From positions 280,960 through 344,959 of the forward strand of contig JAENRP010000003.1 in assembly GCA_024741835.1 (NCBI GenBank): a DNA stretch of 64,000 bases. Direction: 5' to 3'. Each line of letters opens with the position of its first letter. Positions within the stretch are counted from its first letter, which is position 1. Position numbers and translations under genes: made by a program. The DNA is from Diplocarpon mali (lineage: Eukaryota > Ascomycota > Leotiomycetes > Helotiales > Drepanopezizaceae). Shown piece by piece: positions 22,600-33,905 of the stretch. The notes below the pieces were generated by a model. The model saw only the letters and a program-made list of their open reading frames with translations, was not told where the DNA came from and did not search any database.

Positions 22600-25500
22600 T
22601 TAAGACTCGTCATCGGTGTCCACTGGATGAGGGGTTCCCTTAGGAGAGTTGAGCCTGCAATAGGATTAGTAAATGGCGTAGATGTAAATGCAGATAGGAT
22701 GGGAACATACCATTCGATATGTCTAAGTCTCTTTCGGACCTCTCGCTCCTTCAACTCCTTCTTAGTCATCTTCTTCTTCTTCTTCGCACGGAAAGACATA
22801 TCCCCGCCATTGTCCTCGGCCCCACTGTTTGCAGCGCTGGCTTGGGCACTAGAAACGGCACTGCTGATCGCACTGCTTGCGACGCTGCTGTTGAAAGCGG
22901 ACCCGGGACGACTGGAATCCTCAAATCGATCGGCGGCGACGGCGAGATTGCCCTTATGAGTGACACGGCCGTCGGCCACGTACCATTGCTCGGGGCAGAG
23001 AGCACCTACGAATTCTTCGTTATGAGAAATCATGACAACCCCACCCTTGTAGTCGCGAATAGCGACGGCGAGACCTCCAAGGGAATCACGATCCAAGAAA
23101 TTGGTAGGTTCGTCGAGGACAAGAAGATGGGGATTGTTCCACATAGCTCCAGCCAAGACAACTTTAACCTTCTGTCCTCCGGATAGACCGCTGATCTCGT
23201 TGTGATCAGCAATCTCGGGGTCGAGCCCAAGATCCTGGAAATGCTTAGAGATGACCTTGGGGGACAGCTCTCTGAAACCAAGACCTTCGCGGGATGCCTC
23301 GTGATCATCAAATTCTTGGATCAGCTTGGTGAAACCACGCTCGATGAGAGTCTCTCGTGAGATCTGAGAATTGTCCTTGGGCAGCATGTGAAGCCACTTT
23401 ATCTCGTACTGGAACGACTTCTTCCATTTTTGACGACCCATGATGGACTCAATTTGGCGAGGACCTCTGCCATCACCAAGATCAATCTTTACCTCCATCT
23501 GTGCCTTATCCTTTTCAGATAAGACACGAGTCTGTTTCATATGTACCTCTCTGTCGTCTCCATTCGCATAGCGCCACTGCAAGTACTGGTTGGGAGTCTT
23601 CTCCAAATGCATCTCGACGTGCTCAAGGGCGTGTTGCTTGATGTAACCAATACGCAAGTTGGGATGCTTCTCAACACGACCGGTGGTTGGAATAGTCTCG
23701 CCAGTGAGGAGCTTAATCAAGGTTGACTTGCCAGCTCCATTCCCTCCGATAATGGCAGTTCGGGAGGAGAGAGATAATTGGCAGGAGACATCGTGGAGAG
23801 ATGGCTTGCTGGATCCGGGGTAAGTGTAAGAGCAGTTGGTCATTCTGAGAATGGAACGAGTGTTTGATTTCACGCCGGTAAGTATACCTGGAGGTGGGAA
23901 CTTGAACTGAGCGTTCGAAGCTGAGAGGGTATAGTAGCTTTTAGCCTCAGGCTTCTGCTCGACGAAAGCTGCTAAGTTGCCCTTGTAGCATGCGAGCTTC
24001 TTTCCTGGCTCGTAGTGATAAATATCTGTGCAGACCTCGTCGAGGAAGCCGGAGTCGTGGGAAACGATCAAACTAGTGATGTCAGTGTGCGACTTTAAGT
24101 ACTCTTGCAGCCATTTGACGTTGGCGACGTCCAAGTGATTGGTAGGCTCGTCGAGGAGGAGAACATCAGCTCTCATCAACATGGCTCTGGCCAAAGCCAA
24201 CTTCATCTTCCATCCACCAGACAGAGATCCAACCTTTTCAGACTGGCGACCCTCGGGTCCAGGGGTGAAACCGACTTCAGTCAAAACTTCAGAGATACGC
24301 TTGAGGCCCTGATCGGCGACGGCGGGATCCTTCGCAACGAATTGCAAGATGCTGATATCTGCGTCTTCACCTTGGTTGTGCTCTACAAAGCAAGTTCGCA
24401 AAACATCTTGGGGAGGGAATCCCTCAAGCTTTCCGTTGGCAATGCTGCGCATGAGGGTGGACTTTCCAGCACCATTACGACCGCAGAGACCATATCTGTG
24501 TCCCTTAAGAAGACGCAGATTGGTATTGTTAAGAAGAAGCATTCCTCCGTAGGCTAAAGAGAAATCGGCATTGACAATCTCAATCTCGCCATCGTCTTCC
24601 TTGACGGGCTTTCCGAACTTTCTGTGGTCCTCGTCGACGTAGAACTGCTGGACGGCAGTTCCGACTTTCTCTGCAGCGCCGGCTTCCTTCATGATGTTGA
24701 AAATGTACGGGGCTATTCTTGCACCGATGCGGTTGACCATACGGTGGTTCACGTCCTCAGCGACCATGGTGCCTACGTAAGTTCTGGCGAGCTTGAATGC
24801 TTCCGGATCACTCAAGCCCCCGGCCTTCTTGATCTCAGCCTCAAGAATCTTTGCGACATCATCGGCTGAGGTTCGCTCTACAACACGGCTGTCGGCACTT
24901 CCATCATCATCTCCCATTGCCTTGTGAATGACAGCCAATGCTCTGGTAGCCAAATTTCTGACTTCGGGAAGCGAGGCTCTGTCTTTGACTGACTTCACAC
25001 CAGGGCTCAGCTTAGGCAAGAAAGTTCTAGCCTCGACAGGGTCGTGAACAAGCTTGGTCAAGTTTTCTACAACAACAACAGTTTGTCTGAGGACTTCCTG
25101 GGAGGTTGAAGGAGTGTTCAAAGATCTCTCTAAGAGAGGGGTGAGGAGAGCGAGAACAGGTGCAGTTACAATTGCAACAAATGTAGTCTGAGAGAGAGCG
25201 TGGATGGCCTTTTGAAGAGTCTCTGTCGAAGGATGTTGCATAGTGTCGATTAGAAGGGGAATACGTGAAGCGACATCGTCGTTTGAAAGAAGGGTAGTCA
25301 GGGAATTCATGGTAGTAACGGCCTGCTTCTCCACCTCGGACTTCAAGTCATGCATGCCAGCCTCGACAATCGGGATCAATCCTCCCAGCTTTGTACCCAT
25401 CGCTTCACGGAGAATATCCTTGTCGTCGTTCTCCTCCTTGCTGCTACCGATCTCCATCTTGGCCTTATCTGCCATCTTCTGGAGCAGCTTCAGGCCTCCG

Positions 25501-26027
25501 ACAGTTCCTTGCCATTTTCCGGTGGCCTTGGAGAGGTATGCAGTAAGAGCTGGCAAGAGCCCAACAACGAGAGCCTCGGGGCACAAGTTCTTGAACAACT
25601 CATCCAGTCCATACTGTGCTGATTCACGGACAGCTGATCCCTTGTCGGACAGAGCATCGAGTGCGCAAGCAACCATGCCTCCATCTTGAACAAGCAGGAC
25701 GACCTCACTGATTCTTTGTTGGGGAGGAAGACGCTCGAACAGCGCACCCAGGAGGTTCTGCGCACACTCTCTCTTGGCAACGCTCTTCTTATCGGTGGCA
25801 GCCTTCTTGATAGCGGCCAAGACGCCGTATTGCGACAGCCCTCTGAAGCCGACGGAGTTCAGAAACAGGTCGCACAAAGCGTACGCCGCTGATACGGAAG
25901 CGTCGGAGGTACTGGCCGTGAAGATAGTTTCGAGGAGCCCAGAAACCTCTTCCTGGGTTGGCGCAGGGCCAGTTTCTTTTGAAATCATGGTAGGCATTGT
26001 GCGGGGCGGCGATACCTGGTGGGGCAT
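22600..26027 (-). CDS. tef3: Translation elongation factor 3 (EF-3), ABC-F ATPase
   Basis: This is the fungus-specific third elongation factor, a cytosolic ribosome-bound ATPase that helps release deacylated tRNA from the E site. The exons are 26027-22711 and 22654-22600. The 56-nt intron near the 3' end restores the conserved C-terminal tail (WLNSPKGTPHP, then VDTDDES). The total is 1,123 residues from the first ATG, or 1,113 from the ATG at 25997. About 400 N-terminal residues form HEAT repeats. ABC domain 1 has Walker A GRNGAGKST (about residues 513-521), signature LSGGWKMKLALA and Walker B LLLDEPTNHLD. ABC domain 2 has Walker A GGNGAGKST (about 760), an inserted chromodomain-like segment (GRQKWKKSFQYEIKW), signature LSGGQKVKVVLA and Walker B LLVLDEPTNFLD. 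A Lys-rich ribosome-binding tail follows. All catalytic motifs are intact. The Ser/Ala-rich linker before the tail makes it slightly longer than yeast EF-3 (1,044 residues). Confidence 0.97.
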
Positions 26028-26961
26028 TTCTGAGCGTACGACGCTCTCTGAAATGATGATGACTGGTTCGCAGAGTTCAGAACGAAGAATATTCTTGTTC
26101 TAGTGGATCTTTCGGCGCCGAGGAGTGTTCCGGGAGAAAATTGGCCCAAGTTTCAAAACAGTGTTCTTTGCTCTGGGAACGTGGCCAAGCCAAAGGTCGA
26201 AGTATGAAATTCGCACAAATTTCTGTAGAGTGGAGATTTTAGAGTGAATTTTGATCTGGCCAAGCAGCAAGTTGTGCGAAGGAGAATGAGGGGACTCGGA
26301 GTCTCAGCCGCGCGTGGCAGAAGACGGAGTGGTGAGGGGGGGAAATCAGAATTTTGTGACAATGAGGGACAATCTGAGGGCGGGCGGTTTTTTTATCGAG
26401 ATTGTCAGCCGGATTCAAAATAGATACCGTAGCCATTTTGAGACTAGAGCTGCGCCATTACTCATCGCTTGGAAGATTTTTGATTGGTTACAAGTACGTA
26501 CGCTAGTCACGTGATCTGAAATCAGAACGGGCACTCAAATCGCGAAATGGAAATTCGAGACTGGTCATCAGAGGATGCTGTTGACGTCTAGAATAGATTG
26601 GTCTATCAGGTGAATGGATATTTGACGTCCACGGTAGCTATTTTTCGTGTAAAAGAGTCTCTCATGTATACTTTCATCTGATATCTAAAAGGGTTTTGGG
26701 CAAAGCATAGGCGTTCATGCCCGAACCCTGCCGATCGCGGTACCATAATCTAGTCCCATAATAGTTAGATTATACTCGCGCCATTATCAGCTGTTATCTT
26801 TTCCTCTGCGGTGACCATGCAGAAATCCATGCCTCCTTGGTAGCTTATGTCTTCTCTTTTTCTTCCCCCCTATCTGGATCTGTGAGCTCCAGTACGGCAG
26901 ATTCTCGAGTGAGTTCGAGCCCAGGTAGCTCTCTGCGGACAACTTATCCTTCCCCCCCTTC
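26028..26961. other. Upstream region of the EF-3 gene and spacer
   Basis: This holds the promoter side of the EF-3 gene (26028-26500) and then spacer leading to the DUF1275 relic. In the relic's frame there is a TAG at 26926-26928, so any coding part upstream of that is also broken or non-coding. No separate gene was seen. Confidence 0.45.
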
Positions 26962-27791
26962 TCTCTCCACGGATCAACAAACAAGGTCCCAAAAAGCTCA
27001 TGGAGGTCGACGACACAATATCTGAAGAATGAGATTGGCATTCAACACGCAGATATCCCCCTTACAGCATGGTGTCCAGTGTCCGAACTCTGTGATAGCA
27101 GTGCTTACAATGCCTGGTCCTGCTTTGTATAAATGCAAACCGGTATGAATCTGTTCTTCCACTGTCCATAACTAATTAATCACTGCAGTTGATACCATGT
27201 TACTAGCGCTTGGTGCATCCGATCAATCTACAAAAAGGTCATTTGTATGGCTCAAGTCCCTCACGTCTATCGCAGCTTTCGTTATCGGTTGCTTCATCTT
27301 CGCATTTACCCGCTTTGTCAAGCCAAAATATTATGGAACACTAGCAACTTCCTTCATCCTGCAGAGTTTTTGTATGCATAATCATCGCAGCTGTTCTATT
27401 AGAAGCCAACTTCAGTCCTAAGTCTTCTGGAGTAGAAAATCCGTTGGAAACAAAACTTCTCGAGCTACTGCCGCTCGGCTTCCAGGCTTTCCAATATGGT
27501 TGGCAGAATGTCACATCGTGGGTACTGGGATTCAAAGAAGTTCCCGCAACGGTCTTCACGAGTTTATACTGCGAGATCGCTACGGATCCCAAGCTGCTTG
27601 ATAGAATTAATTTTAAGAGGAATTGAAGGGTGGCTGCAGTTGTTTTCATCTCGATTCAAGGTAAAACAGGAGCTTGAGCTAGCAGAAGCTCGGCTGGTAC
27701 TTCTACGGCTTTGTGGATTGCTGCTGGTATCCAAACGATTATTGCGCTTTCCCGGTCGTTCTGGAAGCCGGAGGCAGTCATTCGGCTATGA
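26962..27791 (+). pseudogene. DUF1275 (YoaK-like) membrane protein, decayed
   Basis: This follows fungal DUF1275 multi-pass membrane proteins along its whole length. The N-terminal part reads YLKNEIGIQHADIPLTAW and then SSAYNAWSCFV. A TAA at 27130-27132 then takes the place of one residue before MQT. A GT-AG intron at 27143-27188 leads to TMLLALGASDQS and a transmembrane stretch WLKSLTSIAAFVIGCFIF. A frameshift near 27360-27380 is needed to continue into VCIIIAAVLLEANF, then LLPLGFQAFQYGWQNV and the family pattern EVPATVFTSLYCEIATDPKL. TGA at 27624-27626 and TGA at 27675-27677 interrupt the last part, which still reads STALWIAAGIQTIIAL and ends at TGA 27789-27791. With three nonsense codons and one frameshift, a functional product is very unlikely. 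Confidence 0.75.
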
Positions 27792-28103
27792 AGGAGCTTG
27801 CGTCCTGTGTTGAGATCTGCTGGCAACTATCTTGTGATATTGCCAGGCAATCTACCCTAACGAACTGATACAAAGATTCACATGAATTTCTTGAAGGTTT
27901 CTCTCTACAGGAACTAAGTTGCTTCAAAAATCGAGGAGAAGCAGGCATTTTCCATGTCACAATCCGATCGGCTATACCAGTCTTGGAACATGAAATTTTC
28001 ATTCTGATATGGGACCCTCTTGAAGAGTCTACTCATCTAGTCCCAGTCTTCTTCTGATGCTCGTCTTTGGCTTGTCTTCACCTTAGGCTGTGGATACCAG
28101 TAT
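27792..28103. other. Intergenic region, no gene seen
   Basis: Short spacer between the DUF1275 relic and the 3' end of the minus-strand Cys-rich gene. Nothing else was recognised. Confidence 0.5.
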
Positions 28104-28823
28104 TTAGGCGAGACGTCGTCCAGCGGTTGGTCGATACGGAAGAGCAGTCGGCAGAGGGCCAATTGGTCTTACCGTCCCAATTTCGAATGATCCTGAGAGC
28201 TGCTCCCCAAGATCACTGAGCTCGAACTCGTTATGATCTGTGATGCTATTTAGGGCGAGATGAGCAAAATTTGCAGCACTTATGCTCTCCAGGTCGATGG
28301 CATGGCCGAACTCATCTTGCTCTGCTGGTGTATCATCGGTAGCTGAGGGCCAGATTGTGTTGGTAGATGAGAATGATGATGTTGAGTCACGTCTCGCTCT
28401 TGGAGCCGCTGGGGCAGGCATTTCGTCGTCTTGCAAAACCCACGAAGGCGCCTCCAGCATACTCAGCTGTATTGTGTCATCGTCTTGTCTGTCAGTCAAT
28501 ACAGCAAACCTGCGTTCGCTGACTGTATCCATACGGAATGTGAGTTCTCCATCTTTTCTCCCGACCATGGGAGTCAGAGCCTTATAGTAGGTGTGAGCTA
28601 CCCTGTAGCTGTGCACAAGCTCTCCCCTCGCCTCTGTAGAGACCCCATGTGAGTCGAAGAATAATCTGCAATCTTCGCAGAAATCTCCATTATGGGCCTC
28701 GGTTTTGGCTCTCTCGCAATCAAGTCTAAATATTGCGAGAATGCTTCTCGACTCTGGACAGTTTTTGCGCTTTGTTTTGATATGCAAGCATCGATCATAG
28801 GTTATATTAAAAGTTCGGCACAT
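28104..28823 (-). CDS. Hypothetical protein with Cys-rich N-terminus
   Basis: I do not recognise a named family. The 239-residue ORF has a true ATG start and no intron is needed. The first 52 residues hold six cysteines and nearby histidines (Cys2, Cys12, His14, Cys22, Cys36, Cys49, Cys52, the last two as CEDC). This spacing resembles the short zinc-binding heads seen in many uncharacterised ascomycete proteins. The middle (about 60-120) is mixed, and the remainder is acidic, Ser/Thr-rich and probably disordered. There is no signal peptide or membrane segment. Zinc binding is an inference from the cysteine spacing. Confidence 0.55.
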   Translation of the reverse strand: MCRTFNITYDRCLHIKTKRKNCPESRSILAIFRLDCERAKTEAHNGDFCEDCRLFFDSHGVSTEARGELVHSYRVAHTYYKALTPMVGRKDGELTFRMDTVSERRFAVLTDRQDDDTIQLSMLEAPSWVLQDDEMPAPAAPRARRDSTSSFSSTNTIWPSATDDTPAEQDEFGHAIDLESISAANFAHLALNSITDHNEFELSDLGEQLSGSFEIGTVRPIGPLPTALPYRPTAGRRLA

Positions 28824-29365
28824 CTTTGAATAATTCTGTCACAGGCTTGCTGTGATGAGATGATAGTGCTGGTTGTGGTATAGTTTAAATTTGATATTTA
28901 TGTCGAGGTTAGAGGAAAACATAAATACTTCTTCGCTGAACTGTTGGGGTCTAAAGCGTGGCTCATTCACTAGGTTTCTTGACTGGCCTAGGATTCCAAC
29001 AAGGACACTCATGCGACTCAATAATGGCATCATTTGGACGCTTGAAAGAGCCTCAGTTTCGTCGAGGCTACTCACTCGGGGCAAACGCCACGTATTTCTT
29101 ACTTCGTTTACCTTTCTTCTTCTTTTTCTCTCTATTTCTTTGTTCTCTTCAACTCCAATGCTCTTACTTTTGAGTTTTAGTTACTCTAATCATGTTTCAC
29201 TTCTCTGTCTTATTCACTGCTGCTCAGACAAGGGTTGAGATAGCACTTGCAGATCGGTGAGACAATATCTCAACTTTGTACGCTATAAAATCATTTCAAT
29301 AGTAATTGAAAATACACTGGAGAATCATCACTGAAATCAAATTTTCCTCAGCTTGCAGATTTTCT
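28824..29365. other. Intergenic region, no gene seen
   Basis: Upstream region of the Cys-rich gene and 3' flank of the dehydrogenase gene. A T-rich stretch at about 29100-29210 is present. No coding evidence was seen. Confidence 0.5.
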
Positions 29366-30358
29366 TCACTTCCCAAAATTTTTATCGATCAGCCCAAACG
29401 TTCTCACAAACCCGTCCATAACCTTACTGACCCCGTACCCTTTAGCCATCATATCCGGGCCTGAGTCGTTGATTCCCTCAACCCTCCTCGTCGTCTCAAA
29501 TCCTACCTCGAGCACCGTACCGCCAACATACTCTACGCCCTGCACCATATCCAACATCACCCCCGCTACCGTTCTCGGCGCAATCCAACAATCTACACTT
29601 TCATCTACCCAGCCCCTCCTCTCCTCGGTCCAGATAGGCGTTTCCACGATTGCGGGTGCCACCGCACAAACTCTGATATTAAGATGCTGCTCTAGCGGAC
29701 CTAAAGAGCGCGTGAAGCTGGATATCGCAGCCTTTGAGGCAGCGTACAAAGGGACGGGGAGAAGTGCCATTTGCGCTGCAATGGAGGATATTAGCAGTAC
29801 GGCCCCGTGGCCTTGCCGCTTGAATATGTCTAGTGCGAGTTGTGTGCAGCGGATGGGGTGCGTAAGGTTTACTTCGAGGGACTGGTAGGTGTTTGTTGTC
29901 GGGGCGTCGGGGCCGGAGTTGGGATGCCAGATTGAAGACCAGTCCTAGAGACCGTCAGTTTCCGGATTCCTGTTTACTTTGATTCCTGGAAATTCCCTCT
30001 GCCGAATAAAGTCTTCTAGTGAGGTTGACATGTGTAATGACAAGGGACCAACAGGCTCAAAAATCCCCGCACCAGGACAAACGATATCCAGTCCTCCAAA
30101 CTCCTTCAATGCCCTCTCAAATGCACGGTCGAGCCGTTTCCAATCTGTGACATCGGTCTCATGGAACACAGCTCTTGCTGTTGCTGTTGTGCCATTCCCT
30201 CCTGGGTCTTGGACAAGAAGTTCCGCCTCTGGTAGTAATACCAAATCAGCAATCACGACATTACATTTATTTGCAACAAGCAACTTGGCGAACTCGAAGC
30301 AGATTCCGGAGCCTGCGCCTGTGATAAGGGCAGTTTTTCCGGAGACTTGGAACGCCAT
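29366..30358 (-). CDS. Short-chain dehydrogenase/reductase (15-PGDH-like)
   Basis: This is an NAD(P)-dependent oxidoreductase of the classical SDR superfamily, 294 residues. The exons are 30358-30053 and 29944-29366. The 108-nt intron has an unusual GTTGGT donor, but it joins ...GIFEP to DWSSIW in frame and removes the TAG at the junction. The cofactor site is TGAGSGI (residues 13-19). The acidic end of strand 2 (VVIADL) suggests NAD preference. CPGAG replaces the usual NNAG. The catalytic residues are the serine in LLISSIA (about 155) and Tyr169-x3-Lys173 (YAASK). The overall pattern is closest to fungal proteins annotated as 15-hydroxyprostaglandin dehydrogenase-like. The substrate is unknown. 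No signal peptide was seen. Confidence 0.85.
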
Positions 30359-33300
30359 TTTTGGAGAGGGTCTTTGAGAAGAGGAGTCGAAACTGTCTTT
30401 ACTTATATAGTAACGATGACGTGATGGAGTTCTGATTTTGAGTTTTTGTGGTACGAGCCACGTCAGTAGTGTATATGACCTGGTTTTGAGAAGTACCTAG
30501 GTACTTTTCGTGAGACGAGCATGAAGAGGCGTTCCTTCTCCCAAGGTTCGATAATGTGTATGGTTCAGCTCAGCTCCAGCGCGACACAATACAACGTAGT
30601 CTTAGATGATGCATTACCACGTCTCACATATAAACCTTATGAGCGGATAGAAGGAGACTAATTATCGGAATCCCGCATGGCTAGCTCTCGGCTGCTGATG
30701 ATGTGTGCTCGTTCACGTGGATGGAAACTGTGTAATGGAAGCGAGGTTAGGTCTTGTGGTGTGGACGGGTAGTCCAAGTACCAGTCAGACTTCGGCAACC
30801 ACGGCTGTAATTGAGACTGCTTATAGGAGTGGAGGTGTTTAGGTATCCTAGGGTGTAGTGGTTTGAAGGTTTTTTTCTCCCTTTGGTATTTTGTCAACAA
30901 TTCGTCTTTGCGTCATTTTTGTCAGCAGGCCAAAGGATTTAGATTCTATTTCTCTCCAGCCCTTAGGTATGCTTCGTCATCGTCAATGTAAGGGCTTCAT
31001 CGAATCTCAAATGTATTCAAGTGGATACTAAACAAGTGTTAAGTAACATTATCACTGCAATTTGCCATGAACTCGGGAAGAGGTATATGGTGTCTCGTAC
31101 CTTTCACTTTCTTGCTTTTAAATATAAAATAATACCAAGGCTTTTAGAAAACCTTTCTCTCAACCTTCAGACGAATGAAAAGCGAATTGAAGGGTTCCCC
31201 AGATTTGTAGCTTTCTTAAACCCTTCCGATGCGCCCGGGACTCTAACCAGAACTCATGATTTCAATGCAACGTGCCTATCCCTCCGGATTCAAGGATAGT
31301 GGGACAGTCCGAGTGTAGGTGCTCGTTTTTTCTATTGCTGTATCAATATGGCGATGGGTTGCACCCTTAGGTGACTGGAATCGCGATTGAGATTGAAGAG
31401 AAGACTACTGGGCCTACTCGACAAGCACTGTGCTCGAGGGAATATAAAATTCCGCAACGAATGAAGCTAGTTCTCAACGATGTGGAGAAGATAGGTTAAC
31501 GCCATCCTTTCTCGAATCTTTCTGGTGAGCCTAAGCTGAAAATCTTCGAGAAGAATACAACGCCTGTAACTACCGTCAATGAGAGTAACATCTCGGCATT
31601 GACGGTAGGCGTCGCTAGAAGGCGATTCATCTGTTGTAGTGGACGATACGGTGCGTGAACTCTTCTCATTAACTCTGAAGAGCGTAGTTGAACTGGAAGA
31701 TAAGTACCTTGAGGTTCTGGGGGGGATTTAATTTTCCTTTAGATTGTGTTGGTTACCCGACTTATTCGTGAGGTTTGCATTTGAGATTTATTACATCTCT
31801 GTTTATCTTATATTATATTAGTATTTGGAGTGTCGGAATAACTCTTGACAGTAGCTAGATTCCAGTAATATCAATCGTTACTGAAATGCTGAGTGACGAA
31901 AATAAGCAGAGGAAGTAAAAGGTAGTCGTGCCCAGCGTCTGCAGACATAAATAGGTATAGTTAATGAATACAAGAGCTTCTGTTCAATTATGACTCGCCG
32001 CTGAACGTAAAATATCAAGCAATTCAGCTTTTGCTCTCTTATTTTCTTAGAATTGGTGCGAGTAATTTTGTAGATATTTTCATCCCCTTACAACTGTCGA
32101 CTAAGCCGGCGAAGGCCTAATCACTAACTCCTATTTTAAGCGAGCATCACACGACGTGGACAAGCACTGTCAATATAAAGCCCTACTTAGCTGTTTCTGA
32201 TCCCCTCTTAGCCTGATCATAATACTCACATAGGCTAGAGATCAAATAGAGAGTTGATGTATTTTTCGTTTCTGTTTTGGAATTACTGGTAAAAAGCATC
32301 GAGCATAGCATCTAGGGTGTTTACATGTGTCAGGAACGGGCGTAATTTTATCTTAGTTCAAAGCTTTCCAATGACGGTAGATTTTAAGTAATGAAATGCT
32401 TGATCGCGTGTATCAATCTATCCGACGATACTCCCGCAAGATGAGTCGGCTTCTTAATGTTAGATATGCTTTGATCTATTCAAGAGAGGAAAGGGCTTTA
32501 CAGAACAGGATTGGGGTTGCTAAGCCCGGCATAGGACCTTGATCATGCTTCCTTCCAACACCAGCTAGACACAAAATGAAACGAAGTACTTATATTTCTT
32601 TTATTCGCTTTGTTGCTGTCCTTCCTACTGAGACAATACCACAAATAGCTCGCTCCGCATGGAACGTAACAAAGACAAGTTTGACTTGACTCGCCATGCT
32701 AACATCTCATTTACCATTTCAACTCGCACATAAAAGCAGACAGCCATAGTAGAATCATTTTTTATCACCAAGAACTGATGTAAGTACTTGGCAGTTGTAT
32801 AATTGAGTGTCGGGGCTAAGCCTGGTCTAACGCAATGGGCCAAAGAGACATTCCCGCGGCACAAATCACGCTTCAACAGCACTTAGAAACCTCAAAGCGT
32901 AACCAAAAGATCTAGTAGTGGATTTCCTAAACCAACCGAAGCTCCCCCAAAGCAATCTTCCCCTGTCTGGGAATAATTACATCCCGCACCGCTGTTATCT
33001 CAGGCGCAAACCATGGGCTCCAAACCTAGCTTGACGATGGAAACAAGATTAAATTTTTGAGTGGGAGAGTACGTGTGGATTTTATGGATTGATATCTATA
33101 CTTACGCTTCGTGCCGCTAAAGACCTCCTGGTCTGCGAAAGCGCGACATGCGGAAGCTATCTTAGGCTCTCTTTTTGTTTTCTTATTTACCCATGCCTAT
33201 CTTCTCAGCTCCCAAAAACCCTGACTTGGTGGAATCGAGCGACGTCAACGAATCCGAATGCTTTCTAATGACAGCCAAATAGCTTCCCTTAGCCAGATTC

Positions 33301-33905
33301 ACATAATCGCCCTCAGACTACTAGGCTCATACCCGAAAGCGTCTTCGAGGTGAGTGCCCATGATATCTTGCCTGTATGAATTTGTGGGCAGGACCATGGT
33401 TAACTTTACAAGAGGCCAGTTATGGATGCTAAGAGAAGACGAATGCGCCAGGCTTGAAGATTAACCCTTGTTTTTACTTATAAATTTTTTGTATATATCA
33501 AAGCCGGCAGGTAGAAAGTAGTTCAAGGGCCTCGATCATATGCCTAGAAGCTTTGTAAAGACAATGTAGGTTTGAATGTGTGCTGTAGCAATTTTGAATG
33601 AGATGCAATGTCTCCAAAACTCTTAAATCAGAACAGGATCACGACTGCTTCCAGAAGCATCAAGCATATGCCCTGTATTTTTCATGATCGACTTGTGTCG
33701 CAATTTGAAATGCTAGCATGGAGCGGCCTTTAAAATATTTGGCGATGTTTAGTTTATCAATCAAATCAGCAGGTGCAAATCAACTACAGTCATCGGGAGT
33801 AATTTAGATGTATTTCTATTCGCTCCGCTTTGCACATGTAACAGCAGACACTATTTCGTAACCTTCATCAAACCATCCAGCAAGTATCAAATGGCAACAC
33901 CTGTA
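30359..33905. other. Long gene-free region
   Basis: About 3.5 kb with normal to AT-rich composition, many stops in all frames and no recognisable gene. It contains one strong inverted repeat at 31560-31612. The rest shows nothing that can be supported. Confidence 0.5.
31560..31612. repeat. Inverted repeat / potential stem-loop
   Basis: TACCGTCAATG at 31571-31581 is matched by its exact reverse complement CATTGACGGTA at 31597-31607, with a 15-base loop. The stem extends outward with ACGCC (31560-31564) pairing GGCGT (31608-31612), after a six-base bulge TGTAAC on the left arm. That gives 16 paired bases in a region with no gene. It could be a relic of a small inverted-repeat element or a structured RNA, and no function is visible. 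Confidence 0.7.

Noticed and set aside
22588..25689. Plus-strand ORFs opposite EF-3
   Set aside because: They are antisense to a highly conserved gene with every ABC motif intact.
31225..31288. tRNA-like stretch on the minus strand with a partly pairing acceptor stem
   Set aside because: It is only 64 bases, and the T-stem has mismatches and lacks the TTC consensus; at most it is a fragment.
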